DNA from: Pseudolysobacter sp964466115
GTDB lineage: Bacteria; Pseudomonadota; Gammaproteobacteria; Xanthomonadales; Rhodanobacteraceae
DNA length: 31,502 nucleotides
NCBI GenBank assembly: GCA_964466115.1
Contig: CAYXMH010000031.1
Span: 1-31,502, forward strand
Direction: 5' to 3'
The position numbers were made by a program, and so were the translations under genes. Under the pieces are notes generated by a model. It did not search any database. It was given only the letters and a program-made list of their open reading frames with translations, and was not told where the DNA came from. This document shows, piece after piece, positions 6,410-13,867 of this stretch (positions are counted from its first letter, which is position 1; each line of letters starts with the position of its first letter).

Positions 6410-8692
6410 TTACCGTCGCAATGACGCGGCATACCTCACGGCACCCGGCGCATCCGCAATACCGGCACCGCAGGCACCGACATCGCTGGTTGTGGTAGCG
6501 CTTAAACTGGCCGTTCTCAATGGATTCCCCGACAGATCGTACTCGGTGGGGAAACGATATTCGGTATCCAAGCAATCACCCGGCTCCATCGGTCGAGCCG
6601 ATGCCCTCAAACCCGCCTTAACTTGTGCAAAGGTGAGATTGGGGTTAACGCTGAGCATCAAGGCGATTACGCCAGCCACATGCGGCGCAGCCATGCTGGT
6701 GCCTTGCATGTAATCATAGCCGCTGCCTGGCCCCCTAAAGCTTAAATACGAGTACGCACCAGCGGCCTCTCCCGGAGCCCGTTGCAACGGTAACGTCGAG
6801 AGTATCGATTTGCTGTGATCCACCAACAACGGCTGTACCCAACCTGGCCCAGCATTTTCACACGACCAGCGGTACCCGGAATTACCCCCTTGTGGCCACC
6901 ACATGTGCGAAATCTGCCAGGTGGAGGTAGCGACGCCGGTGTTGGTGAACGGGTCTCCCATTGACGGTACAAAAAATGGCGCTTGTTGCGGACAGGTTCG
7001 GGCGGAACGGTCCAAGTAGCCATATTCCGTTAGTGTGATGTAACCCATAGCCAAATGATGTGGCTCGCTGGCTAAACCTAAATCGTCGGGGTATTTGTAT
7101 TCCAAACGATCCTCGCCACCCGGAGCCAGCACATCGATGATTTGGTTGGCTGGGGTGGTGTCGCGATTGAAATTCGAATAACCGGCTCTTTGTCCGATGT
7201 AATTGACTGCGCCGACGGTAATCACGTTATCGCAAGCGGCAGGCGCCGACTGTGCTACATCGGTGCCATCATTGCCGGCGGAGGTTACAACCATTACGCC
7301 GCGTGAGGTGGCATTGGTGATGGCGGTTTGCTCCAGCATCATGGGATAACTCACGGTATCTCCACCAAGCGGTATGCTGACGATGCCAAACGACGGTCGT
7401 GCAAATCCGACTCGGCAATGTTGCGCTGACAATGTGCCGTGCGCACCGGCGGCATTCATTTGCGCGGCGATATTGGCACCCAGGCTTAAATTGATAATGC
7501 GGGCCGGTTGCGGATTACGACCGCCGATATCGTCATCGTTGAAGGTTGCATCTATACCACCCATGCGAATGCGCATGGCAACGATTTCATCGCCAATCGC
7601 CCAATGGATGCCATCAACGATGTCTTCCGTGCGTGCGCCACAACGACCGATAACGCGCACAGGAATCACGTTGGCGCGCGGCGCCACGCCGGTCATGCCG
7701 ATGCCGAATTCTCCGCTGCCAGATTCCGGTTGTGCGGCGATGATGCCGGCCACATGGGTGCCGTGGTAGCTCGAAGGGTGATATTGCTCGTTGATAAAAC
7801 CGCAGGTAGCTTCATTCTGTGCGGTCCAATCGCCCTCGTCTTGAGGAATCGGATCGTGACCGCTGCCATCGCGTGCGTTGTCGAAGTCGGAAACCAAGTC
7901 CGCGCCGGCGGAATAATCCGGAGCGCCAGGATGCGGGTTGTTAAAGCTTAAGTGCCGTGAAATTAAGCGCGGCATCAGTCCATGATGCAAGGTAATGCCG
8001 GTATCGAGTACCGCTACCGTTACATTGGCTTGCCCAGCGAACATTCCGCTGGTTGGGCCGCCGAACTGATACTGCCCTTGCACCGGCGGTTGCCTGGGAT
8101 CGCCAGTGAGATCGCGATAATAACTCCACGCTTCGCGAGCGTTGATCGATCCGTAGGGAACCGGCCCCCAGGTGTCAGGGCCTGGATCCTCGCTGGGTGC
8201 GTTGATATTCCATTGTTCGCGAATCACCGGTAAATCGGCATAAAGACCCAGCGGTTGGTATAGAAAACTCGGTTGTACGGTTTGGATCGCTTTGTCGTTG
8301 GTGTATAAAATGGTCGCCAACGTAGCGAATTGATCCGCGTTCAGCAGTACCGAGGGCTTGATTACAAATAACCCGGCGCCGCTGATGCCAATGACCTCCA
8401 GACTGATTTTGCCGCTGAGTTTTTGCGTGGCTTTGTCGAGCTGCGCAATGATGTCCTGCAAATGCGGAAGCGCGTCTTTGCTGCTTTCAACGTTTGCCAG
8501 GCTCAAGAGCACGCGATCGAAACCCGCTTTGTAGGGCGCTTGGGCTTTTCTGGCCACCGGTGCGCCGGTATCGTCGGTGATGAAGGTGCGATCCAGTGCG
8601 TTGGCGCTGCCAACCAAGGTCAATAATGCAGCGGCGAGGCCGAGGAGATGATGTCGATGCGAGGGTGCGGATTTTGCCGAGAACGCCTTCAT
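6410..8692 (-). CDS. Secreted S8 family (subtilisin-like) serine peptidase, 760 aa
   Basis: The protein has a Sec signal peptide (about residues 1-32, hydrophobic LLGLAAALLTLVGSANA), a propeptide-like region to about 150 and a subtilase domain. The triad is Asp230 in AVLDTGI, His310 in YHGTHVAG and Ser666 in GTSMAAPHVAG, with oxyanion Asn474 in SAGND. The spacing between Asn474 and Ser666 is longer than usual: an insertion around 525-650 is Trp-rich with Cys567 and Cys611, perhaps a substrate-binding loop. There is no large C-terminal domain beyond about 50 residues. The start is fixed by a strong GAGGTGA ribosome binding site (8696-8702). It is a single gene convergent with radA, preceded by a leader of over 300 bases and the palindrome at 9010-9024. 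Substrate unknown. Confidence 0.93.
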   Translation of the reverse strand: MKAFSAKSAPSHRHHLLGLAAALLTLVGSANALDRTFITDDTGAPVARKAQAPYKAGFDRVLLSLANVESSKDALPHLQDIIAQLDKATQKLSGKISLEVIGISGAGLFVIKPSVLLNADQFATLATILYTNDKAIQTVQPSFLYQPLGLYADLPVIREQWNINAPSEDPGPDTWGPVPYGSINAREAWSYYRDLTGDPRQPPVQGQYQFGGPTSGMFAGQANVTVAVLDTGITLHHGLMPRLISRHLSFNNPHPGAPDYSAGADLVSDFDNARDGSGHDPIPQDEGDWTAQNEATCGFINEQYHPSSYHGTHVAGIIAAQPESGSGEFGIGMTGVAPRANVIPVRVIGRCGARTEDIVDGIHWAIGDEIVAMRIRMGGIDATFNDDDIGGRNPQPARIINLSLGANIAAQMNAAGAHGTLSAQHCRVGFARPSFGIVSIPLGGDTVSYPMMLEQTAITNATSRGVMVVTSAGNDGTDVAQSAPAACDNVITVGAVNYIGQRAGYSNFNRDTTPANQIIDVLAPGGEDRLEYKYPDDLGLASEPHHLAMGYITLTEYGYLDRSARTCPQQAPFFVPSMGDPFTNTGVATSTWQISHMWWPQGGNSGYRWSCENAGPGWVQPLLVDHSKSILSTLPLQRAPGEAAGAYSYLSFRGPGSGYDYMQGTSMAAPHVAGVIALMLSVNPNLTFAQVKAGLRASARPMEPGDCLDTEYRFPTEYDLSGNPLRTASLSATTTSDVGACGAGIADAPGAVRYAASLRR

Positions 8693-9009
8693 GATTCACC
8701 TCATGCACTGTTTTAGAAACAAGCCAAAATGGTTCGGGTAATTCCGTTGGGAAAACGACTGATCTAGCCAATGGCGCTATTACCGCACAGTTGCGGCGCA
8801 AAGCCAGTGGATTTGCAGGCAATGTAATAGATGTTTGCAATTGCTTACCGATAGAGATCTCGGAGGTTTGATGACTTGAACCTCCTCAGCATCAATACTC
8901 AAATTCCGCACGTGTGCGAAAAAAGTCCACGATTCATCGATTTGGAAATAAGCGCTACTGCTGAGTGAAAATGGATGTCGTGGCAAGCCTTTAAACAGCA
9001 CACTGCGGC
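8693..9009 (-). other. Long leader upstream of the first S8 peptidase gene
   Basis: About 317 bases lie between the palindrome at 9010-9024 and the peptidase start. No convincing gene was found. On the minus strand the leader contains a GGAGGTT/AACCTCC stem (8862-8868 with 8879-8885, 10-base loop) in which an AGGAGG sequence, a strong Shine-Dalgarno match with no start codon behind it, is paired. If transcription begins near the palindrome, this is an unusually long 5' UTR that could carry regulation. Confidence 0.35.
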
Positions 9010-9024
9010 GTTACAATTTGTAAC
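9010..9024 (-). promoter_or_regulatory. 15-bp palindrome upstream of the first S8 peptidase (copy 1 of a shared motif)
   Basis: On the minus strand it reads GTTACAAATTGTAAC, a perfect 7-bp inverted repeat around one central base. It matches the elements at 26291-26305 and 27307-27321 at 13 of 15 positions each. This suggests a dimeric regulator site shared by three exported-protein genes. Confidence 0.6.
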
Positions 9025-9107
9025 ATTCCCGGTGGAATAATGGCTGATGTGGGGTTGATCCAACGCTGGTGGTACGAATAATCAATTCAGGTTAACCCAA
9101 GACCTGC

Positions 9108-9902
9108 TTACGCTCGATGCAATACCAACTCCAGCACAAACCGGCTACCGAAAAACGCCAACAGCAACAACCCCATACCAGCGAGGGTTAACCGCACCGC
9201 GCGCCGTCCGCGCCAGCCATAGCGCCAACGCCCGAACAACAACACGCCAAACGTCAACCAAGCGGCGATCGATAGCACGGTTTTGTGCACCAGGTGTTGC
9301 TCGAACAGGTTATCGACAAACAAAATGCCGGTCAGCAGGGTAAAGCTAAGCAATACAAAGCCGGCGCGAATCAGCTGAAACAGCAATGCTTCGGTCAGTG
9401 TCAGCGGGGGAAGCACGCGTAGCAGTCCGCCAATATGCCGCTGACGCAAAGCGCGTTCTTGCAGCGCCAGGCCAATCGCCAATAATGCGGCAATGCTGAG
9501 CACGCTGTATCCTAACAATGCGATTGCGGCATGCAGTTTAATCTGCCATTCGATGACGGCCGGCACCCCAGTTACGGCCAAATCGGCGAGCAGCAACAGC
9601 CCAGCCAGCGGGAATACGATCACACCCAAAGCGGCGACCGGTTGAAACAGGTTAACAATCAAACACAACCCAGCAATGCAGCAGCCGACCAACGACAGTG
9701 CGGCGAAGAAATGCAAATCGAGTCCATGGTGGATCAGCAAATTGGCGACCACGATTAGCACATGCAGCGACAGGGCAAACCAGGCCAGCGCCAAGCCGAA
9801 TCGAGGTGACAGGATGGTGCGAGAAAGCATTGGCAGCGCAAGCATCACGGCGGCACCGAGATAGGCCGTGGCGGCTAAAAAGCTAAGTAAGGCAATCGGC
9901 AT
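9108..9902 (-). CDS. ypjD: Inner-membrane protein YpjD, cytochrome c assembly (CcsA/CcmC-like) family
   Basis: The product is 264 aa and almost wholly hydrophobic, with about eight predicted membrane segments. It ends with the family's conserved block: VDNLFEQHLVHKTVLSIAAW, FGRWRYGWRGRRAVRLTLAG and a final LAFFGSRFVLELVL. Conserved histidines are in QIKLHAAIALLGYSVLS and HLVHKTVLS. The E. coli homologue YpjD (CorE) also lies beside and divergent from ffh, which supports the call. The family resembles haem-handling cytochrome c assembly proteins, but its own substrate is not settled; a role in metal tolerance has been proposed for the E. coli protein. The ATG at 9902 lies 86 bases from the ffh start, so both promoters share that gap. 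Confidence 0.9.
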   Translation of the reverse strand: MPIALLSFLAATAYLGAAVMLALPMLSRTILSPRFGLALAWFALSLHVLIVVANLLIHHGLDLHFFAALSLVGCCIAGLCLIVNLFQPVAALGVIVFPLAGLLLLADLAVTGVPAVIEWQIKLHAAIALLGYSVLSIAALLAIGLALQERALRQRHIGGLLRVLPPLTLTEALLFQLIRAGFVLLSFTLLTGILFVDNLFEQHLVHKTVLSIAAWLTFGVLLFGRWRYGWRGRRAVRLTLAGMGLLLLAFFGSRFVLELVLHRA

Positions 9903-9950
9903 AAGGCCAAGTGTGGCATACGATGGCTCCGTGGCAAATGGGGTCTGCGT

Positions 9951-9956
9951 TATACT
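9951..9956 (+). promoter_or_regulatory. Candidate -10 box of ffh
   Basis: TATACT lies 32 bases before the ffh start in the ypjD/ffh divergent gap. No clear -35 hexamer stands 16-18 bases upstream, so this rests on the -10 and its position. Confidence 0.35.
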
Positions 9957-9988
9957 GGTGCTTCATTGCAATCAATTAGAGCACCGTT

Positions 9989-11350
9989 ATGTTTGAATCC
10001 TTAACCCAACGCTTATCCGGCACCATCGAACGCCTGCGCGGTCGCGCGCGATTGACCGAAGAAAATATCCGCGAATCGTTGCGTGAGGTGCGAATTGCGC
10101 TGCTTGAGGCCGATGTCGCGTTGCCGGTGGTTCAAGCTTTAATTGAACGCGTCAAAATCAAAGCGGTAGGCCAGGAGGTATTGAAAAGCCTCACGCCAGG
10201 TCAGGCGCTGGTCAAAGTTGTGCGTGATGAGTTGACAGCGGTGATGGGCTCGGTGAATGCCGAGCTTAATCTTAATTGTCCGGCACCCGCGATCGTGCTG
10301 ATGGCCGGGTTGCAAGGTGCGGGTAAAACCACCACGGTTGCGAAATTGGCGCGGTTTCTCAAAGAGCGCAAAAAGAAAAAAGTGATGGTGGTCAGTTGCG
10401 ACGTGTACCGGCCAGCCGCGATCGAGCAGTTGAAAACGCTCGCCACCCAAATTGATGTGTTGTTTTTTCCAAGTGCGGTGGATCAAGACCCCGTAGCGAT
10501 TGCGCGGGCGGCGATCGATGCGGCGCGCAAATCGTTTGTGGATGTGTTGTTGGTCGATACGGCCGGGCGCTTGCATATCGACAGCGCGATGATGGATGAA
10601 ATCAAGGCGTTGCATGAGGCCACGCAGCCGATTGAAACCTTGTTCGTGGTGGATTCGATGACCGGCCAGGACGCGGCCAATACCGCCAAGGCGTTCGCCG
10701 AGGTATTGCCCTTGACCGGCGTGGTGCTGACCAAAACCGACGGCGATGCCCGCGGGGGAGCGGCGCTTTCGGTGCGCTATATCACGGGCCGCCCGATCAA
10801 GTTTATCGGTGCCGGCGAAAAAACCGATGCGCTCGACGCATTCCACCCGGACCGCATCGCGCAGCGCATCCTTGGCATGGGCGACGTGTTGTCGCTGGTT
10901 GAGCAGGTGGAACAAAACGTCGATCGGGAGAAAGCCGAAAAGCTTGCGCATAAGGTCATGAAGGGCAAGCGCTTTGATATGAACGACATGCGCGATCAAT
11001 TGCAGCAAATGATGAGCATGGGGGGGCTGGCCAGTTTGATGGACAAACTCCCGGGCGTTAGCAATTTACCCGATCAAGTCAAATCCAAGATCAACGACAA
11101 GGAAATCCATCGCATGGTCGCCATCATCAATTCGATGACGAAAAAGGAGCGCCGTCACCCGGATTTGTTGAACGGCTCGCGCAAGGTGCGGGTGGCGCGC
11201 GGTTCCGGTACGCAGCCGCAGGACGTGAACCGTCTGCTGAAACAATACATGCAAATGGAAAAGATGATGTCGAAATTGGCCAGTGGCGGCATTAAGGGGA
11301 TCATGCGGCAGATGAAGGGGGCCTTAGGTGGGCGCATGATGCCCAGTTGA
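9989..11350 (+). CDS. ffh: Signal recognition particle protein Ffh (SRP54 GTPase)
   Basis: The product is 453 aa. The N-terminal helical bundle (MFESLTQRLSGTIERLRG) is followed by the G domain with P-loop GLQGAGKTT (107-115), DTAGR (190-194) and TKTDGDARGG (248-257). The Met-rich M domain binds signal peptides and 4.5S RNA (MQMEKMMSKLASGGIKGIMR near the end). The insertion-box region SCDVYRPAAIEQL is intact. Ffh with 4.5S RNA delivers nascent membrane proteins to FtsY and the Sec translocon. The start has a modest purine-rich sequence (TTAGAGC) upstream. The 3' side holds a palindromic repeat before the rpsP operon, and no direct terminator is obvious. Confidence 0.97.
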   Translation: MFESLTQRLSGTIERLRGRARLTEENIRESLREVRIALLEADVALPVVQALIERVKIKAVGQEVLKSLTPGQALVKVVRDELTAVMGSVNAELNLNCPAPAIVLMAGLQGAGKTTTVAKLARFLKERKKKKVMVVSCDVYRPAAIEQLKTLATQIDVLFFPSAVDQDPVAIARAAIDAARKSFVDVLLVDTAGRLHIDSAMMDEIKALHEATQPIETLFVVDSMTGQDAANTAKAFAEVLPLTGVVLTKTDGDARGGAALSVRYITGRPIKFIGAGEKTDALDAFHPDRIAQRILGMGDVLSLVEQVEQNVDREKAEKLAHKVMKGKRFDMNDMRDQLQQMMSMGGLASLMDKLPGVSNLPDQVKSKINDKEIHRMVAIINSMTKKERRHPDLLNGSRKVRVARGSGTQPQDVNRLLKQYMQMEKMMSKLASGGIKGIMRQMKGALGGRMMPS

Positions 11351-11389
11351 GGTGGGATGGAGAGCTTCACTCAACTGATAATACGGGGC

Positions 11390-11543
11390 GTTCACCCTTC
11401 GACAGGCTCAGGGCGAACGGAAGACTGTTCTGGTTCGACAGGTTTAGGGCGGAATGGAAAGATCGTTCATGGTTCGACAAGCTCAGGCCCTCGGAAAGAC
11501 CGTTCGTGGTGAGCTTGTCGAACCATGAACGGTCTTTCCGAGG
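11390..11543. repeat. REP-like palindromic repeat cluster between ffh and rpsP
   Basis: Three related units lie here. Unit A (11390-11418) folds as GTTC-CCCT against AGGG-GAAC around TTCGACAGGCTC. Unit B (about 11427-11455) is a degenerate copy with GTTCGACAGGTTTAGGGCGG. Unit C is a long dyad: 11456-11485 pairs with 11510-11539 over 30 positions with one T/G wobble. The loop strand 11489-11509 can instead pair with 11523-11543 (one mismatch), so two exclusive folds exist. The core (TTCGACA(G/A)GCTCA with CGAACGG) is a type of dispersed extragenic palindrome found in many bacterial genomes. The rest of the 338-base gap holds a T-run (11589-11596) and the rpsP promoter. Confidence 0.8.
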
Positions 11544-11583
11544 ACCTCGCATTGGTCAAGTGATCCTCCAAAACCTTAAAACC

Positions 11584-11612
11584 CTTTATTTTTTTTCAAT
11601 TCCGGCTAAAAT
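11584..11612 (+). promoter_or_regulatory. Candidate promoter of the rpsP-rimM-trmD-rplS operon
   Basis: GGCTAAAATACC contains a TAAAAT -10 box (11607-11612) in an AT-rich context. The -35 side is only CTTTAT at 17-base spacing, followed by a T-run. The start of transcription would be near 11619, leaving a leader of about 70 bases. Confidence 0.45.
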
Positions 11613-11688
11613 ACCCAGTTCACGGTTTGACGTTGTCCCTATGGATCAAAGTCAAACCTCCGAATTCGTAAATTCTTGAGCAAAAACA

Positions 11689-11946
11689 ATGGTTAAGATT
11701 CGTTTGTCTCGCGGCGGCGCCAAGGGGCGTCCTTTCTATCACATCGTGGTGACCGATGAGCGCAAAGCGCGCGACGGTCGCAGCATCGAGCGCGTTGGGT
11801 TCTACAACCCAATCGCTTCCGGTAAAGACGTGAAACTGCAGTTGGACGCCGAACGCGTGCAGCAGTGGATCGCAAAGGGCGCGCAAATGACCGATAAAGT
11901 GCGCTTTCTCGTGAAAGAAGCCGCCAAACAACCCAAAGCGGCTTAA
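11689..11946 (+). CDS. rpsP: 30S ribosomal protein S16
   Basis: The product is 85 aa, typical for S16. It starts MVKIRLSRGGAKGRPFYHIV and continues with the conserved VGFYNP and WIAKGAQMTDKVR segments. S16 stabilises the 5' domain of 16S rRNA. It heads the conserved rpsP-rimM-trmD-rplS operon, whose genes combine ribosome structure, 30S maturation and tRNA modification. The ribosome binding site is weak (TTGAG, 12 bases upstream), despite the protein's expected abundance. Confidence 0.97.
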   Translation: MVKIRLSRGGAKGRPFYHIVVTDERKARDGRSIERVGFYNPIASGKDVKLQLDAERVQQWIAKGAQMTDKVRFLVKEAAKQPKAA

Positions 11947-11952
11947 TCGCGC

Positions 11953-12462
11953 TTGGGTGCAGATCGACGTATTTTGCTTGGCCGAATCGTTGGGCTGCAT
12001 GGTGTGGATGGGACGGTAAAGCTGGAATCGTACGCGCAACCGCGTGTGCAGATTTTCAAATACAGTCCTTGGTTATTGAAAACGGCGGCGGCTGAGATGG
12101 AACTCGCCAACGTCCGTGGACGCGAACAAGGCAAAGGCTTGATTGCGACATTGCCCGGGATTGGCGACCGCGACCAGGCGGCAACCTTAGTGGGTGCTGA
12201 GATTTGGATTTGGCGCTCGGCGCTGCCTAGATCAAAGCGTGGAGAGTATTACTGGTGCGATCTGGAAGGATTAGAGGTCGTAACCGTTAGCGGTGCCGTT
12301 TTAGGCCAGGTTACGCATCTGTTGGCCACGGGTGCCAACGATGTGCTGGTAGTGCGCGGTGTGGAACGCGAACATTTGGTGCCGTTTGTGCTTGAACAGT
12401 ATGTGCACAAAGTGGATTTAGTAGCGGGACGGATTACGGTCGATTGGGATCCGGATTTTTAG
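11953..12462 (+). CDS. rimM: 16S rRNA processing / 30S maturation protein RimM
   Basis: The product is 169 aa. The N-terminal RimM domain has LLGRIVGLHGVDGTVKLES. The C-terminal PRC-barrel has the segment YYWCDLEGLEV, then LVPFVLEQYVHKVDL and the terminal DWDPDF typical of RimM. It binds S19 and assists maturation of the 30S head. The only upstream in-frame start is TTG 11953, six bases after the rpsP stop and without a clear ribosome binding site, so translational coupling to rpsP is likely. The next in-frame candidate is a TTG at 11974 that would cut into the conserved N-terminus. Confidence 0.94.
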   Translation: MGADRRILLGRIVGLHGVDGTVKLESYAQPRVQIFKYSPWLLKTAAAEMELANVRGREQGKGLIATLPGIGDRDQAATLVGAEIWIWRSALPRSKRGEYYWCDLEGLEVVTVSGAVLGQVTHLLATGANDVLVVRGVEREHLVPFVLEQYVHKVDLVAGRITVDWDPDF

Positions 12463-12485
12463 CGGGTTTGTAGGGATTGGCAGCG

Positions 12486-13247
12486 ATGCGGATTGATGTC
12501 GTTACGCTGTTTCCCGAGTTGGTTGAAAGCTGTACCCGAGTTGGAGTGATCGGTAGGGCGCAGGATCGCGGTTTGTTGCAAGTGCAAACTTGGAATCCGC
12601 GAACGTATGCGACCGACAATTACCAAACCGTGGACGGCCGGCCGTACGGCGGCGGGCCTGGAATGGTGATGTTGATTGACCCGCTGCGCGATGCAATTGC
12701 CGCAGCGCGTGCGGCTGAAGCCGCAGCGGCAACAGTGATTTACATGAGTCCGCAAGGGACGCGGCTTACGCAAGATAAAGTGGCAGGGTTGGCGCGGCGA
12801 TCGCGGTTGATTTTGCTGTGTGGTCGTTATGAGGGCGTGGACGAGCGGTTGCTCGAAAACGAAGTGGATGAAGAGTTGTCGATCGGCGATTACGTGCTAA
12901 GCGGTGGTGAAATGGCCGCGGCGGTGGTGATTGACGCGATCGGCCGGTTGCAGGAGGGTGCATTAAACGATGCGCAATCCGCAGCGCAAGATTCGTTCTC
13001 GAACGGGTTGCTCGATTGTCCGCATTACACCCGGCCCGAACAGCACGCGATGGGCGCGGTACCGCCGGTGTTGCTTTGCGGTGACCATGCGGCGATTGCA
13101 CGTTGGCGTTTGCAACAGTCGCTGGGGCGCACTTGGCTGCGGCGGCCGGAGTTGTTGGCACGAATGGAATTAACTCACGCTGAGCGTGAACTTTTGAAAG
13201 AATTTCGCGATAGTTACTTTGTCGCAAAAAACAAAAAGATCGATTGA
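12486..13247 (+). CDS. trmD: tRNA (guanine-37-N1)-methyltransferase
   Basis: The product is 253 aa from ATG 12486, giving the family start MRIDVVTLFPEL. The TTG at 12477 lies in the ribosome-binding stretch and is not used. The SPOUT knot that binds S-adenosylmethionine is shown by LLCGRYEGVDERL and LSIGDYVLSGGE. The tRNA-binding part has DGRPYGGGPGMVM near the N-terminal side and GLLDCPHYTRPE with the catalytic Asp in the C-terminal half. TrmD methylates G37 of tRNAs reading CNN and CGG codons, preventing +1 frameshifts. It lies 23 bases after rimM and 35 bases before rplS. Confidence 0.97.
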   Translation: MRIDVVTLFPELVESCTRVGVIGRAQDRGLLQVQTWNPRTYATDNYQTVDGRPYGGGPGMVMLIDPLRDAIAAARAAEAAAATVIYMSPQGTRLTQDKVAGLARRSRLILLCGRYEGVDERLLENEVDEELSIGDYVLSGGEMAAAVVIDAIGRLQEGALNDAQSAAQDSFSNGLLDCPHYTRPEQHAMGAVPPVLLCGDHAAIARWRLQQSLGRTWLRRPELLARMELTHAERELLKEFRDSYFVAKNKKID

Positions 13248-13282
13248 TTCGGTCTCGTAGCAATAAAACCAACTGGTGATGT

Positions 13283-13642
13283 ATGAATATCCTGCAACAA
13301 TTTGAAGCTGAACAAATGGGCCGCAAACTGCCGGAGTTTAGTCCGGGCGATACGATTGTCGTTAACGTAAAGGTTAAGGAAGGCACTCGCGAGCGCGTTC
13401 AGGCGTACGAAGGCGTGGTGATCGCCAAACGCAACCGCGGCCTAAATTCCGCTTTTACGGTGCGCAAGATTTCCCATGGCACCGGCGTTGAGCGCGTATT
13501 CCAAGCGTTTAGCCCGAGCATCGATTCGGTTGTCGTTAAACGCCGCGGTAAAGTTCGTGGCGCTAAGCTTTATTACTTGCGTGACCTGGAAGGCAAAGCC
13601 GCCCGCATTAAAGAAAATCTCGGTGTCAGCATCACCGAATAA
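13283..13642 (+). CDS. rplS: 50S ribosomal protein L19
   Basis: The product is 119 aa, normal for L19. It starts MNILQQFEAEQMGRKLPEF and contains the signature GDTIVVNVKVKEGTRERVQA, then YEGVVIAKRNRGLNSAFTVR and VKRRGKVRGAKLYYLRDL. L19 lies at the interface between the subunits. It is the last gene of the operon, and the terminator follows 58 bases after the stop. Confidence 0.97.
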   Translation: MNILQQFEAEQMGRKLPEFSPGDTIVVNVKVKEGTRERVQAYEGVVIAKRNRGLNSAFTVRKISHGTGVERVFQAFSPSIDSVVVKRRGKVRGAKLYYLRDLEGKAARIKENLGVSITE

Positions 13643-13699
13643 ACTTTCTTCCAGCACACCCCCCTTGGAGCATTGAGTCGCGTCTATGCTCCTCGTCGG

Positions 13700-13734
13700 C
13701 AAAGCGGTCGCTGCAAGGCGGCCGCTTTGTTTTT
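13700..13734 (+). terminator. Rho-independent terminator of the rpsP-rplS operon
   Basis: CAAAGCGGTCGC and GCGGCCGCTTTG form a 12-bp stem with one U-G pair and a 6-base loop, followed by TTTTT. Confidence 0.92.
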
Positions 13735-13803
13735 GTAAATCTACCGTTGGTTTTTGCCGGCCCCCCTGCATCTTGCGAGATATAAGAGATCCCGAATTCA
13801 GCC

Positions 13804-13830
13804 GTTGAAATTGGCGCTTGCACACCCCAT
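13804..13830 (+). promoter_or_regulatory. Sigma32-type heat-shock promoter of htpG
   Basis: GTTGAAA (13804-13810), a 14-base spacer and CCCCAT (13825-13830) match the RpoH consensus CTTGAAA-N13-15-CCCCATNT closely. Transcription would begin about 30 bases before the htpG start codon. Confidence 0.75.
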
Positions 13831-13867
13831 CAACGCTTCAGGTTTATTATGTTGAGGAATTCTTGAA

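Noticed and set aside
8780..9001. 73-codon minus-strand ORF in the peptidase leader
   Set aside because: GTG start with no ribosome binding site and no recognisable product; better described as leader sequence.
10139..11008. 289-codon minus-strand open frame opposite ffh
   Set aside because: It is antisense to the intact ffh G domain and His/Arg-rich in the way typical of reverse-strand shadows.
11581..11600. T-run as an ffh terminator
   Set aside because: No hairpin directly precedes the T-run; the nearest palindrome ends about 45 bases upstream.
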